Assembly (NCBI RefSeq): GCF_002865605.1
Contig: NZ_CP025584.1
Location: 62,001 to 126,000, forward strand
DNA from: Paracoccus jeotgali
GTDB taxonomy: Bacteria > Pseudomonadota > Alphaproteobacteria > Rhodobacterales > Rhodobacteraceae
Length of the DNA stretch: 64,000 bases
Reading direction: 5' to 3'
Part shown: positions 1-7,901 of the stretch, piece by piece
Numbering within the stretch: position 1 is the stretch's first letter
How the letters are laid out: the number at the start of each line of letters is the position of its first letter
Translations under genes and position numbers: made by a program
Notes under the pieces: model-generated
The model's input: the letters and a program-made list of their open reading frames with translations, nothing else
Databases searched by the model: none
Told to the model about the DNA's origin: nothing

Positions 1-1792
1 CAGCCACCCCCAACTGCCGGGTCAGCTCTGCCAGTTCGCCGGTGGCGAGGAACGGGCTTTCCAGCAGGGTGATCTCGGTCTGCGCCGCGCTTTCATCCAG
101 CATGTTCTTGAGGTTCCCGAACCGCGTCCTGAGGGACATGACCCGGCCTTCCCGCAGGCTGTCGATGGGCGGGTTGGTGACTTGGCTGAAGTTCTGGCGG
201 AAGAAGTGGCTGATCGGGCGATAGTGCTGCGACAGCACCGCGGGCGGCGTGTCGTCACCCATGGAGGCCAGCGCTTCCTTTGCGTCCTCGACCATGGGCG
301 CAAGGACCGTCTCCAGATCCTCCACCGTCAGGCCGGCGGCGATCTGGCGGCGGCGCAGGGCCTCCCCGGAATGGGTCGCGGGCTCCGGCAGCGCGGCCAT
401 CATCGGCGAGGGTTGCACGACCTTCTTCACCCATTCGCCGAAGGGATGCCGCGCGGCCAGAAGATCCTTGATCTCGCGGTCGTGGTAAAGGCGGCCTTTG
501 GCCATGTCGACGGCGATCATCTGCCCCGGCCCTAGCGCGCCTTTCTCGCGCACTGTGGCCTCGTTCACCGGCACCATGCCGACCTCCGATCCGGCGATCA
601 GCAACCCCTCGCCGGTAACGACATAGCGCATCGGCCTGAGGCCGTTCCGGTCGAGGCCCCCGCAAATCCAGCGACCGTCGGTCATCGCCAGCGCTGCCGG
701 GCCGTCCCATGGCTCCATGACGGCGTTACTGTAGGCATACATGTCCGCCCAGGCCTTCGACATGTCGGTGGTGGCCTTCGACCACGCTTCCGGCACGAGG
801 ATGGTCTTGACCATGGGCGCGCTGCGGCCCGAGCGGACCATGAGTTCGAATACCGCATCCAGCGCCGCGCTGTCGCTGGACCCGGAGGGCACCACCGGCT
901 TCACGTCCTCGGCCATTTCACCAAAAGCAGCAGACGCCATGCGGATCTCGTGGCTGCGGAGCCAGTTCAGGTTCCCCTTCAGCGTGTTGATCTCGCCGTT
1001 ATGGGCCAGTGTGCGGAACGGTTGCGCCAGCCACCATTGGGGAAACGTGTTGGTGGAATAGCGCTGGTGATAGATGGCGAAGGCACTCTCGAACCGGTCG
1101 TCCTGAAGGTCAGGATAGAACTCGGCCACGTGCTCGGCCAGCATCATCCCCTTGTAGATGATGCTGCGGCAGGACAGCGTGCAGATATACAGACCCTGCA
1201 CCTGCGCCTGCACCGCGGCGCGTTCGATCCGTCGGCGTATGACATAGAGCTCACGCTCGAACTCCTCCTCATCCCGCTCACCCCCGCAACGGATAAGGAT
1301 CTGCTCGATCTCCGGACGCGTGGCGTTGGCTTTATCGCCCAGAAGTGCGGTATTCACCGGCACATGACGCCAGCCGTAGATGGCGTGGCCCATCCGCAGC
1401 ACCTCGGTCTCGACGATGGTGCGACACCGTTCTTGCGCGCCGAAGTCCGTTCGCGGCAGGAACACTTGGCCCACCGCAATGCGCTTAGATGCGTCCGGCT
1501 CGTGCCCGGTGCGGCGTATCTGGTCGTGGAAGAACGGGACCGGAATCTGCACATGGATGCCCGCGCCGTCGCCGGTCTTACCATCGGCGTCGACCGCGCC
1601 GCGGTGCCAGACGGCCTTCAGCGCGTCGATGCCGTTCAGCACCACCCGCCGCGACGGCGTACCGTCTATGCTGACGACCAGACCCACTCCGCAGGATGAA
1701 TGCTCGTCCTCCGCACGGTAAAGGCTGGTGGCCGCCAGATGCGCACGCCGCTTCGTCTCCGCGGCCATCCAGCCGTCCTCATAGATGGTCAT
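1..1792 (-). CDS. gltB: Glutamate synthase (NADPH) large subunit, N-terminal part
   Basis: Large subunit of glutamate synthase, which moves the amide of glutamine onto 2-oxoglutarate in ammonium assimilation. The frame is open from the left window edge to an ATG preceded by GGAGGAG, so about 597 codons of a gene of roughly 1500 codons are present. The protein starts MTIYEDGW and has a pro-sequence of 33 residues before EHSSCGVG. Cys34 fits the class II glutamine amidotransferase nucleophile exposed by maturation in this family. gltD lies 121 bases upstream on the same strand, which suggests a gltD-gltB transcript. The identification rests on the Cys context and the following glutamine-amidotransferase sequence (VWHRGAVDADGKTGDGAG). 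Confidence 0.93.
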   Translation of the reverse strand, partial: MTIYEDGWMAAETKRRAHLAATSLYRAEDEHSSCGVGLVVSIDGTPSRRVVLNGIDALKAVWHRGAVDADGKTGDGAGIHVQIPVPFFHDQIRRTGHEPDASKRIAVGQVFLPRTDFGAQERCRTIVETEVLRMGHAIYGWRHVPVNTALLGDKANATRPEIEQILIRCGGERDEEEFERELYVIRRRIERAAVQAQVQGLYICTLSCRSIIYKGMMLAEHVAEFYPDLQDDRFESAFAIYHQRYSTNTFPQWWLAQPFRTLAHNGEINTLKGNLNWLRSHEIRMASAAFGEMAEDVKPVVPSGSSDSAALDAVFELMVRSGRSAPMVKTILVPEAWSKATTDMSKAWADMYAYSNAVMEPWDGPAALAMTDGRWICGGLDRNGLRPMRYVVTGEGLLIAGSEVGMVPVNEATVREKGALGPGQMIAVDMAKGRLYHDREIKDLLAARHPFGEWVKKVVQPSPMMAALPEPATHSGEALRRRQIAAGLTVEDLETVLAPMVEDAKEALASMGDDTPPAVLSQHYRPISHFFRQNFSQVTNPPIDSLREGRVMSLRTRFGNLKNMLDESAAQTEITLLESPFLATGELAELTRQLGVA

Positions 1793-1913
1793 GGATGCTC
1801 CTCCGCTGGATAAGATCCGGTGCTTTCGGTTCTAGCCTTTCGGGCGACGCGGCACCCCGCATGGCGACAGGCTCCGGCGTCGTTCGTCAATGGGTGCGGA
1901 TGCGCCATGGTCG

Positions 1914-3419
1914 TCATTGCGCAACGACCGTCTGAGTCGCAGAAAGATCTGCGAGGATAGCCGCCGCTGCCTCCTGTCCGTCCCGGATGGCCCAGACAAC
2001 AAGCGAGGCACCGCGCACGATATCGCCCACCGCATAGACGCCGGGTAAGGAGGTCCGATGCGTCTCATGGCTGGCGCGAACAGTTCCCCACAGCGTAACC
2101 TCCAATCCGTTCGCACCCCACAGCCGGGGCAGCTCCTCTGCCTCGAAGCCAAGCGCCTTGATAACCATCTCGGCCGGCTCGTGGTAGTCGGCCCCCTCGG
2201 TTGGCTCGGGCATCTGGCGGCCGCTGATATCGGGTGCGCCGAGGCGCATGGGCCTGACGCGGATTGCTGTCAGCACCGGATTGTCGCCACCCCCCGCGCC
2301 GGTATGGGCGTTGCAGAATGACGCATTGTCGCCGTCCCGGGCGATGCCGGGAACGTGGCCACAGAAACCAGTGGGGGCAGATAACCAGACGAACTCCACC
2401 CCTTCCTCCTCGGCATTCTCCACCTCTCGGCGGCTGCCGGGCATATTATCACGATCCCGGCGGTAGAGGCATTTGACTGACTGTGCACCCTGCCGAATCG
2501 CGGTCCGGACACAGTCCATTGCAGTGTCTCCGCCTCCGACAACGACGACGCGCTTGCCCCGTGCGTCCAGTTTGCCATCGGCAAAGTCCGGCACCTCGTC
2601 GCCGAAGTCTATCCGATTCGCCGCCGTCAGATAATCGATGGCGCGAATCACGCCGCTAGCGGGAGAGTCGTCGATGTCGAGATCGCGCGAACGATAGACC
2701 CCGGTCGCGATCACAACGGCATCATGGCGTCCGCGAATCGCTTCGAAGGTGACATCGACACCAATATTGGTGTCGAGCATGAATTCGACCCCAGCCGCAG
2801 ACAGTTGTGCGACCCGGCGCTGCACAACGTGTTTTTCCAGCTTAAAGCTGGGGATGCCGTAGGTCAGCAGTCCGCCCGCACGATCATGGCGGTCATAGAC
2901 AGTGACCTGAACCCCCGCGCGACGCAGCATGTTAGCACAGGCAAGGCCGGCGGGTCCGGCGCCGATAATCCCCACGCTCTCGCTGCGCTCGATCTGGGGC
3001 ATGACGGGCAGTACCCAGCCCTCTTCCCACGCAGTATCGGTGATGTATTTCTCGATCGCGCCAATGGTGACGGTGCCGTGGCCCGCCTGCTCAATGACGC
3101 AATTGCCCTCGCAAAGCCGGTCCTGCGGGCAGATGCGGCCGCAGATCTCAGGAAAGGTGCTGGTCTCCTGGGCGCGCTCCCACGCCTCGCGGATGCGGCC
3201 CTCGGCGGTCAGGCGCAGCCAGTCGGGAATATTGTTGTGCAACGGACAATGCGTCTGGCAGTAGGGAACACCGCACTGGCTGCAGCGGCTGGCCTGCTGC
3301 GCTGCCTTAAGGGCGGCAAACTCCCGATAGATCTCATGGAAGTCCTGCGCGCGATCTTCGGGTGCTCGCTTGACGGGCATTTCCCGCGCCAACGAGACGA
3401 ACCGCAGCATGTTATCCAT
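1914..3419 (-). CDS. gltD: Glutamate synthase (NADPH) small subunit
   Basis: FAD and NADPH-dependent electron donor subunit that feeds GltB. About 501 residues, the usual size. The N-terminal half carries the cysteine groups expected for Fe-S clusters (CSQCGVPYC, CGRICP, CEGNC), then an FAD dinucleotide fold ([13 protein letters not shown]) and a second NADPH fold (VVVVGGGDTAMDC). The frame extends 34 codons further upstream, but the ATG at 3419 begins the family-typical MDNMLRFV, so it is chosen. A weak purine stretch (GAGGG) lies ahead of it. gltB follows on the same strand. Confidence 0.95.
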   Translation of the reverse strand: MDNMLRFVSLAREMPVKRAPEDRAQDFHEIYREFAALKAAQQASRCSQCGVPYCQTHCPLHNNIPDWLRLTAEGRIREAWERAQETSTFPEICGRICPQDRLCEGNCVIEQAGHGTVTIGAIEKYITDTAWEEGWVLPVMPQIERSESVGIIGAGPAGLACANMLRRAGVQVTVYDRHDRAGGLLTYGIPSFKLEKHVVQRRVAQLSAAGVEFMLDTNIGVDVTFEAIRGRHDAVVIATGVYRSRDLDIDDSPASGVIRAIDYLTAANRIDFGDEVPDFADGKLDARGKRVVVVGGGDTAMDCVRTAIRQGAQSVKCLYRRDRDNMPGSRREVENAEEEGVEFVWLSAPTGFCGHVPGIARDGDNASFCNAHTGAGGGDNPVLTAIRVRPMRLGAPDISGRQMPEPTEGADYHEPAEMVIKALGFEAEELPRLWGANGLEVTLWGTVRASHETHRTSLPGVYAVGDIVRGASLVVWAIRDGQEAAAAILADLSATQTVVAQ

Positions 3420-3593
3420 AAAGCCCACACCCTCGTCCTGTATGTGCCTGCAGTAACTGCAGACAGGGCAAGATACAGCAAGGTCTCTCTCGGCATAAGA
3501 GGAAATCGTCGATCGTTCCAACCCATGCTGCCGTCAAACCTGAACCAAACCAGCCCGCTCGGACCTCTACCATCAGGTAATTGTTAAGACGGA

Positions 3594-3899
3594 TTGCTCT
3601 TCTTGAAGAAAGCTTGCCCGTCGGATGAGTCGCACCTTGAGTGGTTGCACCGGTCTGAAGCTTGATTCCACGCGCAGCCGCGTCTTCGGCAAGGGCGCAC
3701 GAATCGGAACCGCTCGTGCCTGTCGGCACAGTGTCAGCACCACCGGCGAGTGGCCGTCGCGTAAGGCTGCCAGTGCTTGGTCTAGGCCGGAGCCGGCACG
3801 GGTGGTGCCGGTAAAGCCGTAACCTGTAAGGATCCGATCGGCTGCCACACCCAAGCCGGTCAGGATCTCCCTTTTCGCGGCAAGATCGTTCGTCAACAT
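3594..3899 (-). pseudogene. Serine recombinase (resolvase) remnant
   Basis: Decayed resolvase N-terminal domain. One frame reads NDLAAKREILTGLGVAADRI, then GLDQALAALRDG, which matches the part of resolvases after the catalytic serine. The expected RLARS is degenerate (RQARA), and the match continues in another frame as AEDAAARGIKLQTGATT, so there is a frameshift near 3705. The true N-terminus with the YxRVS motif is missing. It cannot be active. It lies just upstream of gltD and probably marks the edge of the mobile segment. Confidence 0.6.
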
Positions 3900-3920
3900 C
3901 CGGTGTAGGCCGCAGCAAGG

Positions 3921-4046
3921 TCATTGCGCGTGCTCACAGTCCATCCCGATGAAGTCTAGCAGGTTTTTGATACCGAACGGGCGGAATGCGATCACGCTGT
4001 CGTCGCCGGCGAGGTAGACCCAGATCACGCCATCTTCGGTTTCCAT
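3921..4046 (-). CDS. Small hypothetical protein downstream of RelB-type antitoxin
   Basis: Short frame of 41 codons starting METEDGVIWVYLAGDD and ending before a TGA at 3921. It follows the RelB/DinJ-type antitoxin on the same strand with a 35-base gap. The residue composition is protein-like (acidic, with hydrophobic strands), and the frame remains open upstream into the antitoxin tail. I do not recognise a family and see no clear ribosome site. It could be a degenerate partner of the antitoxin. Confidence 0.35.
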   Translation of the reverse strand: METEDGVIWVYLAGDDSVIAFRPFGIKNLLDFIGMDCEHAQ

Positions 4047-4081
4047 ATCGATGGCGAGATCAAAGGATCCGGTCGACGGGG

Positions 4082-4357
4082 TCAGGCACCCCGCCTGCCT
4101 TCGATCATGGCAGGAGCCTCCCGCATCAGCTGATCGTGCGGTGTGGCGGGGCGCTGATCCGCCAAGGCCTCCTGCACCTTGGCGCGGAACCAGGCATCAT
4201 AGGCCCCCGGATCTGCTGTCAGACCTGCAGGCAAGCCGCCCTCAGCGGCTACGCGGGTCAGCAGGATGCGCACAGCATCTGAAAGCGTGAGGCCGACACC
4301 GGACAGTGCATCGGCCGCTTGTGTCTTGATCCGGTCATCGACGCGGACGTGGAGCAT
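4082..4357 (-). CDS. RelB/DinJ-family antitoxin, orphan
   Basis: Protein of 91 residues starting MLHVRVDDRIKTQAADAL. The N-terminal ribbon-helix-helix and the following GLTLSDAVRILLTRVA are typical of RelB/DinJ antitoxins, which bind operator DNA and neutralise an RNase-type toxin. The frame continues upstream without stop into the adjacent insertion sequence, so the ATG at 4357 is chosen because the family sequence starts there. Its promoter side is cut 34 bases upstream by the IS903-like element, and no RelE or YafQ-type toxin is visible downstream. It may be silent or a leftover. Confidence 0.75.
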   Translation of the reverse strand: MLHVRVDDRIKTQAADALSGVGLTLSDAVRILLTRVAAEGGLPAGLTADPGAYDAWFRAKVQEALADQRPATPHDQLMREAPAMIEGRRGA

Positions 4358-4391
4358 TGAAGTCTGGGCGGCCCTGACGTGTCCTCGTTTT

Positions 4392-5400
4392 GGCTCTGTT
4401 GCACAAATCGCGTAAGGGAGACATCTAGTGAATCGAGCGTGGTAGCTGGGCTGCATGAGCAGCCCCACCTACAGGACCAGAAACTGGCCAGCCTACGATA
4501 AAGCGCCCAAGCTCGCTGATTAGATCCCACTATGACCTGGGATGCCGCACCGACAGGCAGAGATGGCCGCCAGCGAACCTACAGCGATGCCGCTATCCAG
4601 ACCTGCCTCTCGATGAAGGTGCTGTTCGTCATGGCGCTCCGTCAGACGACAGGCTTCGCGGAAAGCATGTTGCGGCTGGTCGGTCAGTCGGTTTCGACTG
4701 GACAGTGCACGGCTTCAGAACGCTGTCGCGCCGCCAGAAGACCCTGGCCGTAAACATCCCATATCGCGGGTCCAAGGGGCCGCTACACCTGCTGATCGAC
4801 AGCACCGGCATCAAGGTTGAGGGCGAAGGCGAGTGGCACGGCCCCAAGCATGGCCGTCCCAAGCGGCGGGTCTGGTGCAAGATCCATCTCGGGATTGATG
4901 AGGAAACGCTGGAGATCCGCTCTGTCGAGATCACCGGGAGCCATACCGGTCGCGCACCTGTCCTGCCTGATCTGCTCAGCCAGATACCGTTTGGCGAAGA
5001 GGTCGGTTCTGTAACCGCCGACGGCGCCTACGACACCCGCAAGTGCCTTGATGTGATCGCCGAACGCGGCGCGCACGCTGTCATCCCGCCCCGCAAGAAC
5101 GCGAAGCCCTGGAAGACCATCACCGGGGAAGCCGTGGCGAGAAACGACACCCTTCGCGCGGCCAAATACCTTGGCCGTGCGCTCTGGCGACGATGGAGCG
5201 GATACCATCGCCGGAGCCTGAAACTGCTGGGCCAGGGGCTCATCGCACGGGACTTCGACCGTTAGGTTGCCGGACTCCAGATCCGCATCGCCCTTCTGAA
5301 CGGCTACACCGCACTCGGTATACCAGTCACGGAAGCTGCGGGATAAGTCCGTCCGGGGAAAGGGGAGCTTTGCCCATCAGCCGATTTGTGCAACAGAGCC
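4392..5400. mobile_element. Decayed IS5-family element, IS903-like
   Basis: Element of 1009 bases bounded by inverted ends GGCTCTGTTGCACAAATCG and its complement. The transposase resembles the IS903 group. The 9 bases outside each end differ (CCTCGTTTT and TGTGGAAAT), so no target duplication survives, consistent with a deletion or recombination at this site. It separates the antitoxin gene from the HU-like gene. Confidence 0.85.
4455..5346 (+). pseudogene. IS903-like transposase, broken
   Basis: Remnant of a DDE transposase. It starts MSSPTYRTRNWPAYDK and is stopped after about 23 codons by TAG. It resumes in another frame (TWDAAPTG, QTCLSMKVLF), shifts again near 4690 into WTVHGFRTLSRRQK, and then runs through LLIDSTGIKVEGEGEWHG (first catalytic Asp) and VTADGAYDTRKC (second). 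Near the C-terminus the residues expected between HRRS and KLLGQ are missing, and a TAG follows RDFDR. At least two frame changes, two stops and a small deletion make it inactive. Confidence 0.85.
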
Positions 5401-5424
5401 TGTGGAAATACCGGAGCTTTCCTG

Positions 5425-5739
5425 ATGAGCCAGCCCTTGACGCAACCTTACACGCCCAAGCCTTTGACCAAGGCCCAGCTTGTCTCTGCCTTGGCGGAGG
5501 AGATGGGAGGCGACAAGCAAACGGCCACGGCAGCGCTGGACGCTTTGCAGGCCTTGGTTGCCAGGACGATACAAGCTGGTGGTGCGCTGACGCTGCCGGG
5601 GATCGGCAAGATCGCCTGCCGCGACAGGCCGGAGCGGATGGTCCGCAACCCGCAGACGCAGGAGCTGACCCATCGGCCAGCAGATCGGGCAGTCAAGGTC
5701 ACAATTGCCAAGGCGCTGAAGGATGCGGTGAACTCCTGA
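5425..5739 (+). CDS. HU-family DNA-binding protein
   Basis: Protein of 104 residues with the HU/IHF fold: LTKAQLVSALAEEMGGDKQT at the start and the strand region GALTLPGIGKIACRDRPER with NPQTQE. HU proteins bind and bend DNA as dimers. The ATG at 5425 is chosen because the residues before it are encoded by the end of the insertion sequence, so the native promoter is probably lost or replaced. The last third (HRPADRAVKVTIAKALKDAV) fits the family. Confidence 0.85.
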   Translation: MSQPLTQPYTPKPLTKAQLVSALAEEMGGDKQTATAALDALQALVARTIQAGGALTLPGIGKIACRDRPERMVRNPQTQELTHRPADRAVKVTIAKALKDAVNS

Positions 5740-5961
5740 ACGGGAGCCGCGCCGGTCTCTTTCGCGCCCAGCTGACTGCGGGTGGGGGCGGCTTTGCCCC
5801 TGCCGCGCCTTACACCCCCACATTGCTCCGGTAGCAGAGCAGGGACACTGCGCGGTGCTGTGGGCGTGGCCGAGACTGCATCTTCGGCATTCCGGCGACT
5901 GGCCGAGCACCGCCTCCGGGTATATTCTGGCTTCATGCTGTGAGCCGATCTGAGGTCTGAC

Positions 5962-6216
5962 ATGGTCAAGAGCCTGACGCGGCAGGCGAACTGGCGCCGC
6001 TCGAACCCACGCAAATACGGTGCCCACCTCGCCGTGCAGCGGGCGTTGAACGCCGGGTTGCTGGTGAAGGAGTGCTGTGAAGTCTGCGGCAAGGCGACCG
6101 TTGATGCTCACCATGATCATTATGACCAGCCGCTGAATGTCCGCTGGCTGTGCCGCCGCCACCACGTCAGGCTGCATCAATTTGGTGAGGACATGTTCCC
6201 GCTGTTTCCCAAATAG
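5962..6216 (+). CDS. Small CxxC/HH zinc protein, HNH-like
   Basis: Protein of 84 residues with a paired metal-site layout: CEVCGK, then DAHHDHYDQPLNVRWLCRRHH. The Cys-x2-Cys and Cys-x2-His-His spacing with the central HHDHY resembles HNH-type zinc folds common in phage and plasmid genes. The N-terminus is basic (RQANWRRSNPRKYG), consistent with nucleic acid binding. Function unknown. It stands alone between the HU gene and the mobilisation module. Confidence 0.65.
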   Translation: MVKSLTRQANWRRSNPRKYGAHLAVQRALNAGLLVKECCEVCGKATVDAHHDHYDQPLNVRWLCRRHHVRLHQFGEDMFPLFPK

Positions 6217-6958
6217 GCTCGTCGGAGCATCCGGCTCCAGCGAGATCGGCGCTCCGAGCCTGCCCTCTCAGCATCGTTCTCCCCCGCCTCCTCCTGCCAC
6301 CGCGCGAGATCCGTGGCCGTGACCTCAGGTGACAGCGCTTCCGCCGCGATCCGCTCCGCCGGCAGACCTGGACGCGTGCCGCGTCCACCGCCGTCGCTGA
6401 TCGTCCCCTGCCGCGCTGTCGGATGAGATCATGCGGCGCACCGATCCCCGGAGCTGCCGTCGCGCCGTGACGGTGATCTGTCCGCCCGCTTCCGTTTCCC
6501 CGCCGCAACCAGCCGCTCCCTGGGACAGCCTCCACGTCTACCCGGTCCCCCCAGATCCAGCACCTAGCCATCCATGCCTTTGCGTCTCAACTGCGAGACA
6601 GCGTCGCCCGCCATCGCTGATGCCAGAGCGCCACCTTGGGCGCCGAGGCCCTGTCCGTCCCGAAGCTTAATTTGGCTGTTTTCCGGAGCCGGGGACGGTC
6701 TGACCGTCAGCATACCCTGATGGCCGTAATTCAGACTGGCGCGATACTATTGCCAGGACTTCTGGCAGGGAATGGCCAAATCCGCGCGGGGCAGGGCGAT
6801 GTCTGCCTGAACGCGATCGGCACCTGCGGCCGGGTGCCGGCGCAGGCTCGGCTACGGACCCGCAGCACGCAGTTGTGGATAACGCGAATCAACATTTCGG
6901 ATTTTCACGCTCGGCAAATAATCTGGTTGCAGACAGAGTTTGCAAGGGAAATCCTAAG
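6217..6958. other. Non-coding stretch upstream of the mobilisation genes
   Basis: No convincing gene is visible here; open frames are short and composition-driven. The first 400 bases are unusually C/T-rich. Around 6690-6710 a short inverted repeat GACGG-TCTGA-CCGTC is followed by ATACCCTGATGG. Because this stretch sits directly ahead of the mobilisation genes it is the natural place for an origin of transfer, but I cannot identify a nick site. Confidence 0.35.
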
Positions 6959-7537
6959 ATGAGCAAGACTACCGCCGTCCTCTCCAGCTCCAAGGTCGAG
7001 GCGCTGCGCGCGGCGCTGAAGAACCTGCAGCCGAAGCAGAAGACCAGCTTCACCAACCGCGAGGCTGTGGCCGAGCTGGAAAAGGAGATCCGCCACGCGC
7101 AGGAGAAGCTCGGCTACAGCGTCTCCGATATCGCCGCCCTGTGGCGCGACCAGGGGATCGAGATTCAGGACAGCACGCTGCGCAGCTATGTGCGCGATCA
7201 GGCCACGGGCGCCGGGAAACCGCCCATCAAGCGGCGCAACACGAAGAGGGAGCTGCCGCTCATTGACCCCGCGACCAGGGCGCGCCAGCCGCAGCACCCG
7301 GAGACCGAGCCCGCCGTTCAGCCCGACGCCGCGCCGACCCCTGAGACTGCGCACGAGCCCCCGCCCGAACCCACGCCTGCGCCCGAGCCGGAGGTCACGC
7401 CTGAACCTGGCCCCGCACCCGAAGAGCTCCCGCAGGAGACCGGGGCGCAAATCGCCGAGCGACTGAAACGTCTTGCCCGTGGCGTGCCCGTAGATGATCC
7501 GATGCTGCAGCTCTTGCCGGAGGAAGAAGATGGCTAG
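6959..7537 (+). CDS. Mobilisation-associated protein with proline-rich tail
   Basis: Protein of 192 residues. The N-terminal third is a helical basic domain (FTNREAVAELEKEIRHAQEK, SVSDIAALWRDQGIEI, STLRSYVRD) that looks like a small DNA-binding fold. A Pro/Glu-rich linker of about 70 residues follows, then a short helix (AQIAERLKRLARG). The ATG at 6959 follows AAGGGA. The stop overlaps the next gene by 8 bases, so it is the first gene of a three-gene mobilisation operon. It is probably a relaxosome accessory protein, inferred from context. Confidence 0.7.
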   Translation: MSKTTAVLSSSKVEALRAALKNLQPKQKTSFTNREAVAELEKEIRHAQEKLGYSVSDIAALWRDQGIEIQDSTLRSYVRDQATGAGKPPIKRRNTKRELPLIDPATRARQPQHPETEPAVQPDAAPTPETAHEPPPEPTPAPEPEVTPEPGPAPEELPQETGAQIAERLKRLARGVPVDDPMLQLLPEEEDG

Positions 7538-7901
7538 GGCCGGAGATGGCCAGCCGCGCAGCAACCGCCGTCGCAGCACCGCGATGATCTCGCTGCGCGT
7601 CACCGAGAGGGAGCGCGCGACGGCGCGCAGGCTGGCCGAGGCGCAGGGCTATGACAGCGTCTCGGCGTGGATCCGGGACCGGGTCCTCCATGGCGATGCG
7701 ACGCCGCAGGCCCAGGCACGGGTGGTCGGCAGCCTCGGCCGGATCGGCGGCTGGCTCAACGAGGCGGCGCAGGCCTTGGAGGCGGCAGGCGCGGCGCCGG
7801 AGGCCCAGCTCTATCGCGGTCGCTCGGGCGAGGTGGCGGCCATGCAGCGCCGGTTTCTCGGGCAGGACGCGGAACTGATCGAGGATGACGATGCTGGCTA
7901 A
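7530..7901 (+). CDS. MobC-like relaxosome accessory protein
   Basis: Protein of 123 residues. It has a ribbon-helix-helix-like start (MISLRVTERERATARRLAEA, then SAWIRDRVLHG) and the region GRIGGWLNEAAQALEAAG, the pattern of bacterial mobilisation proteins of the MobC type, which help open the transfer origin for the relaxase. The ATG at 7530 lies within the end of the previous gene, and the stop overlaps the relaxase start by 17 bases, showing translational coupling. Confidence 0.75.
   Translation: MARAGDGQPRSNRRRSTAMISLRVTERERATARRLAEAQGYDSVSAWIRDRVLHGDATPQAQARVVGSLGRIGGWLNEAAQALEAAGAAPEAQLYRGRSGEVAAMQRRFLGQDAELIEDDDAG

Noticed and set aside
950..1699. Plus-strand frame of 249 codons opposite gltB
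   Set aside because: It mirrors the gltB coding frame in high-GC DNA and has no family match.
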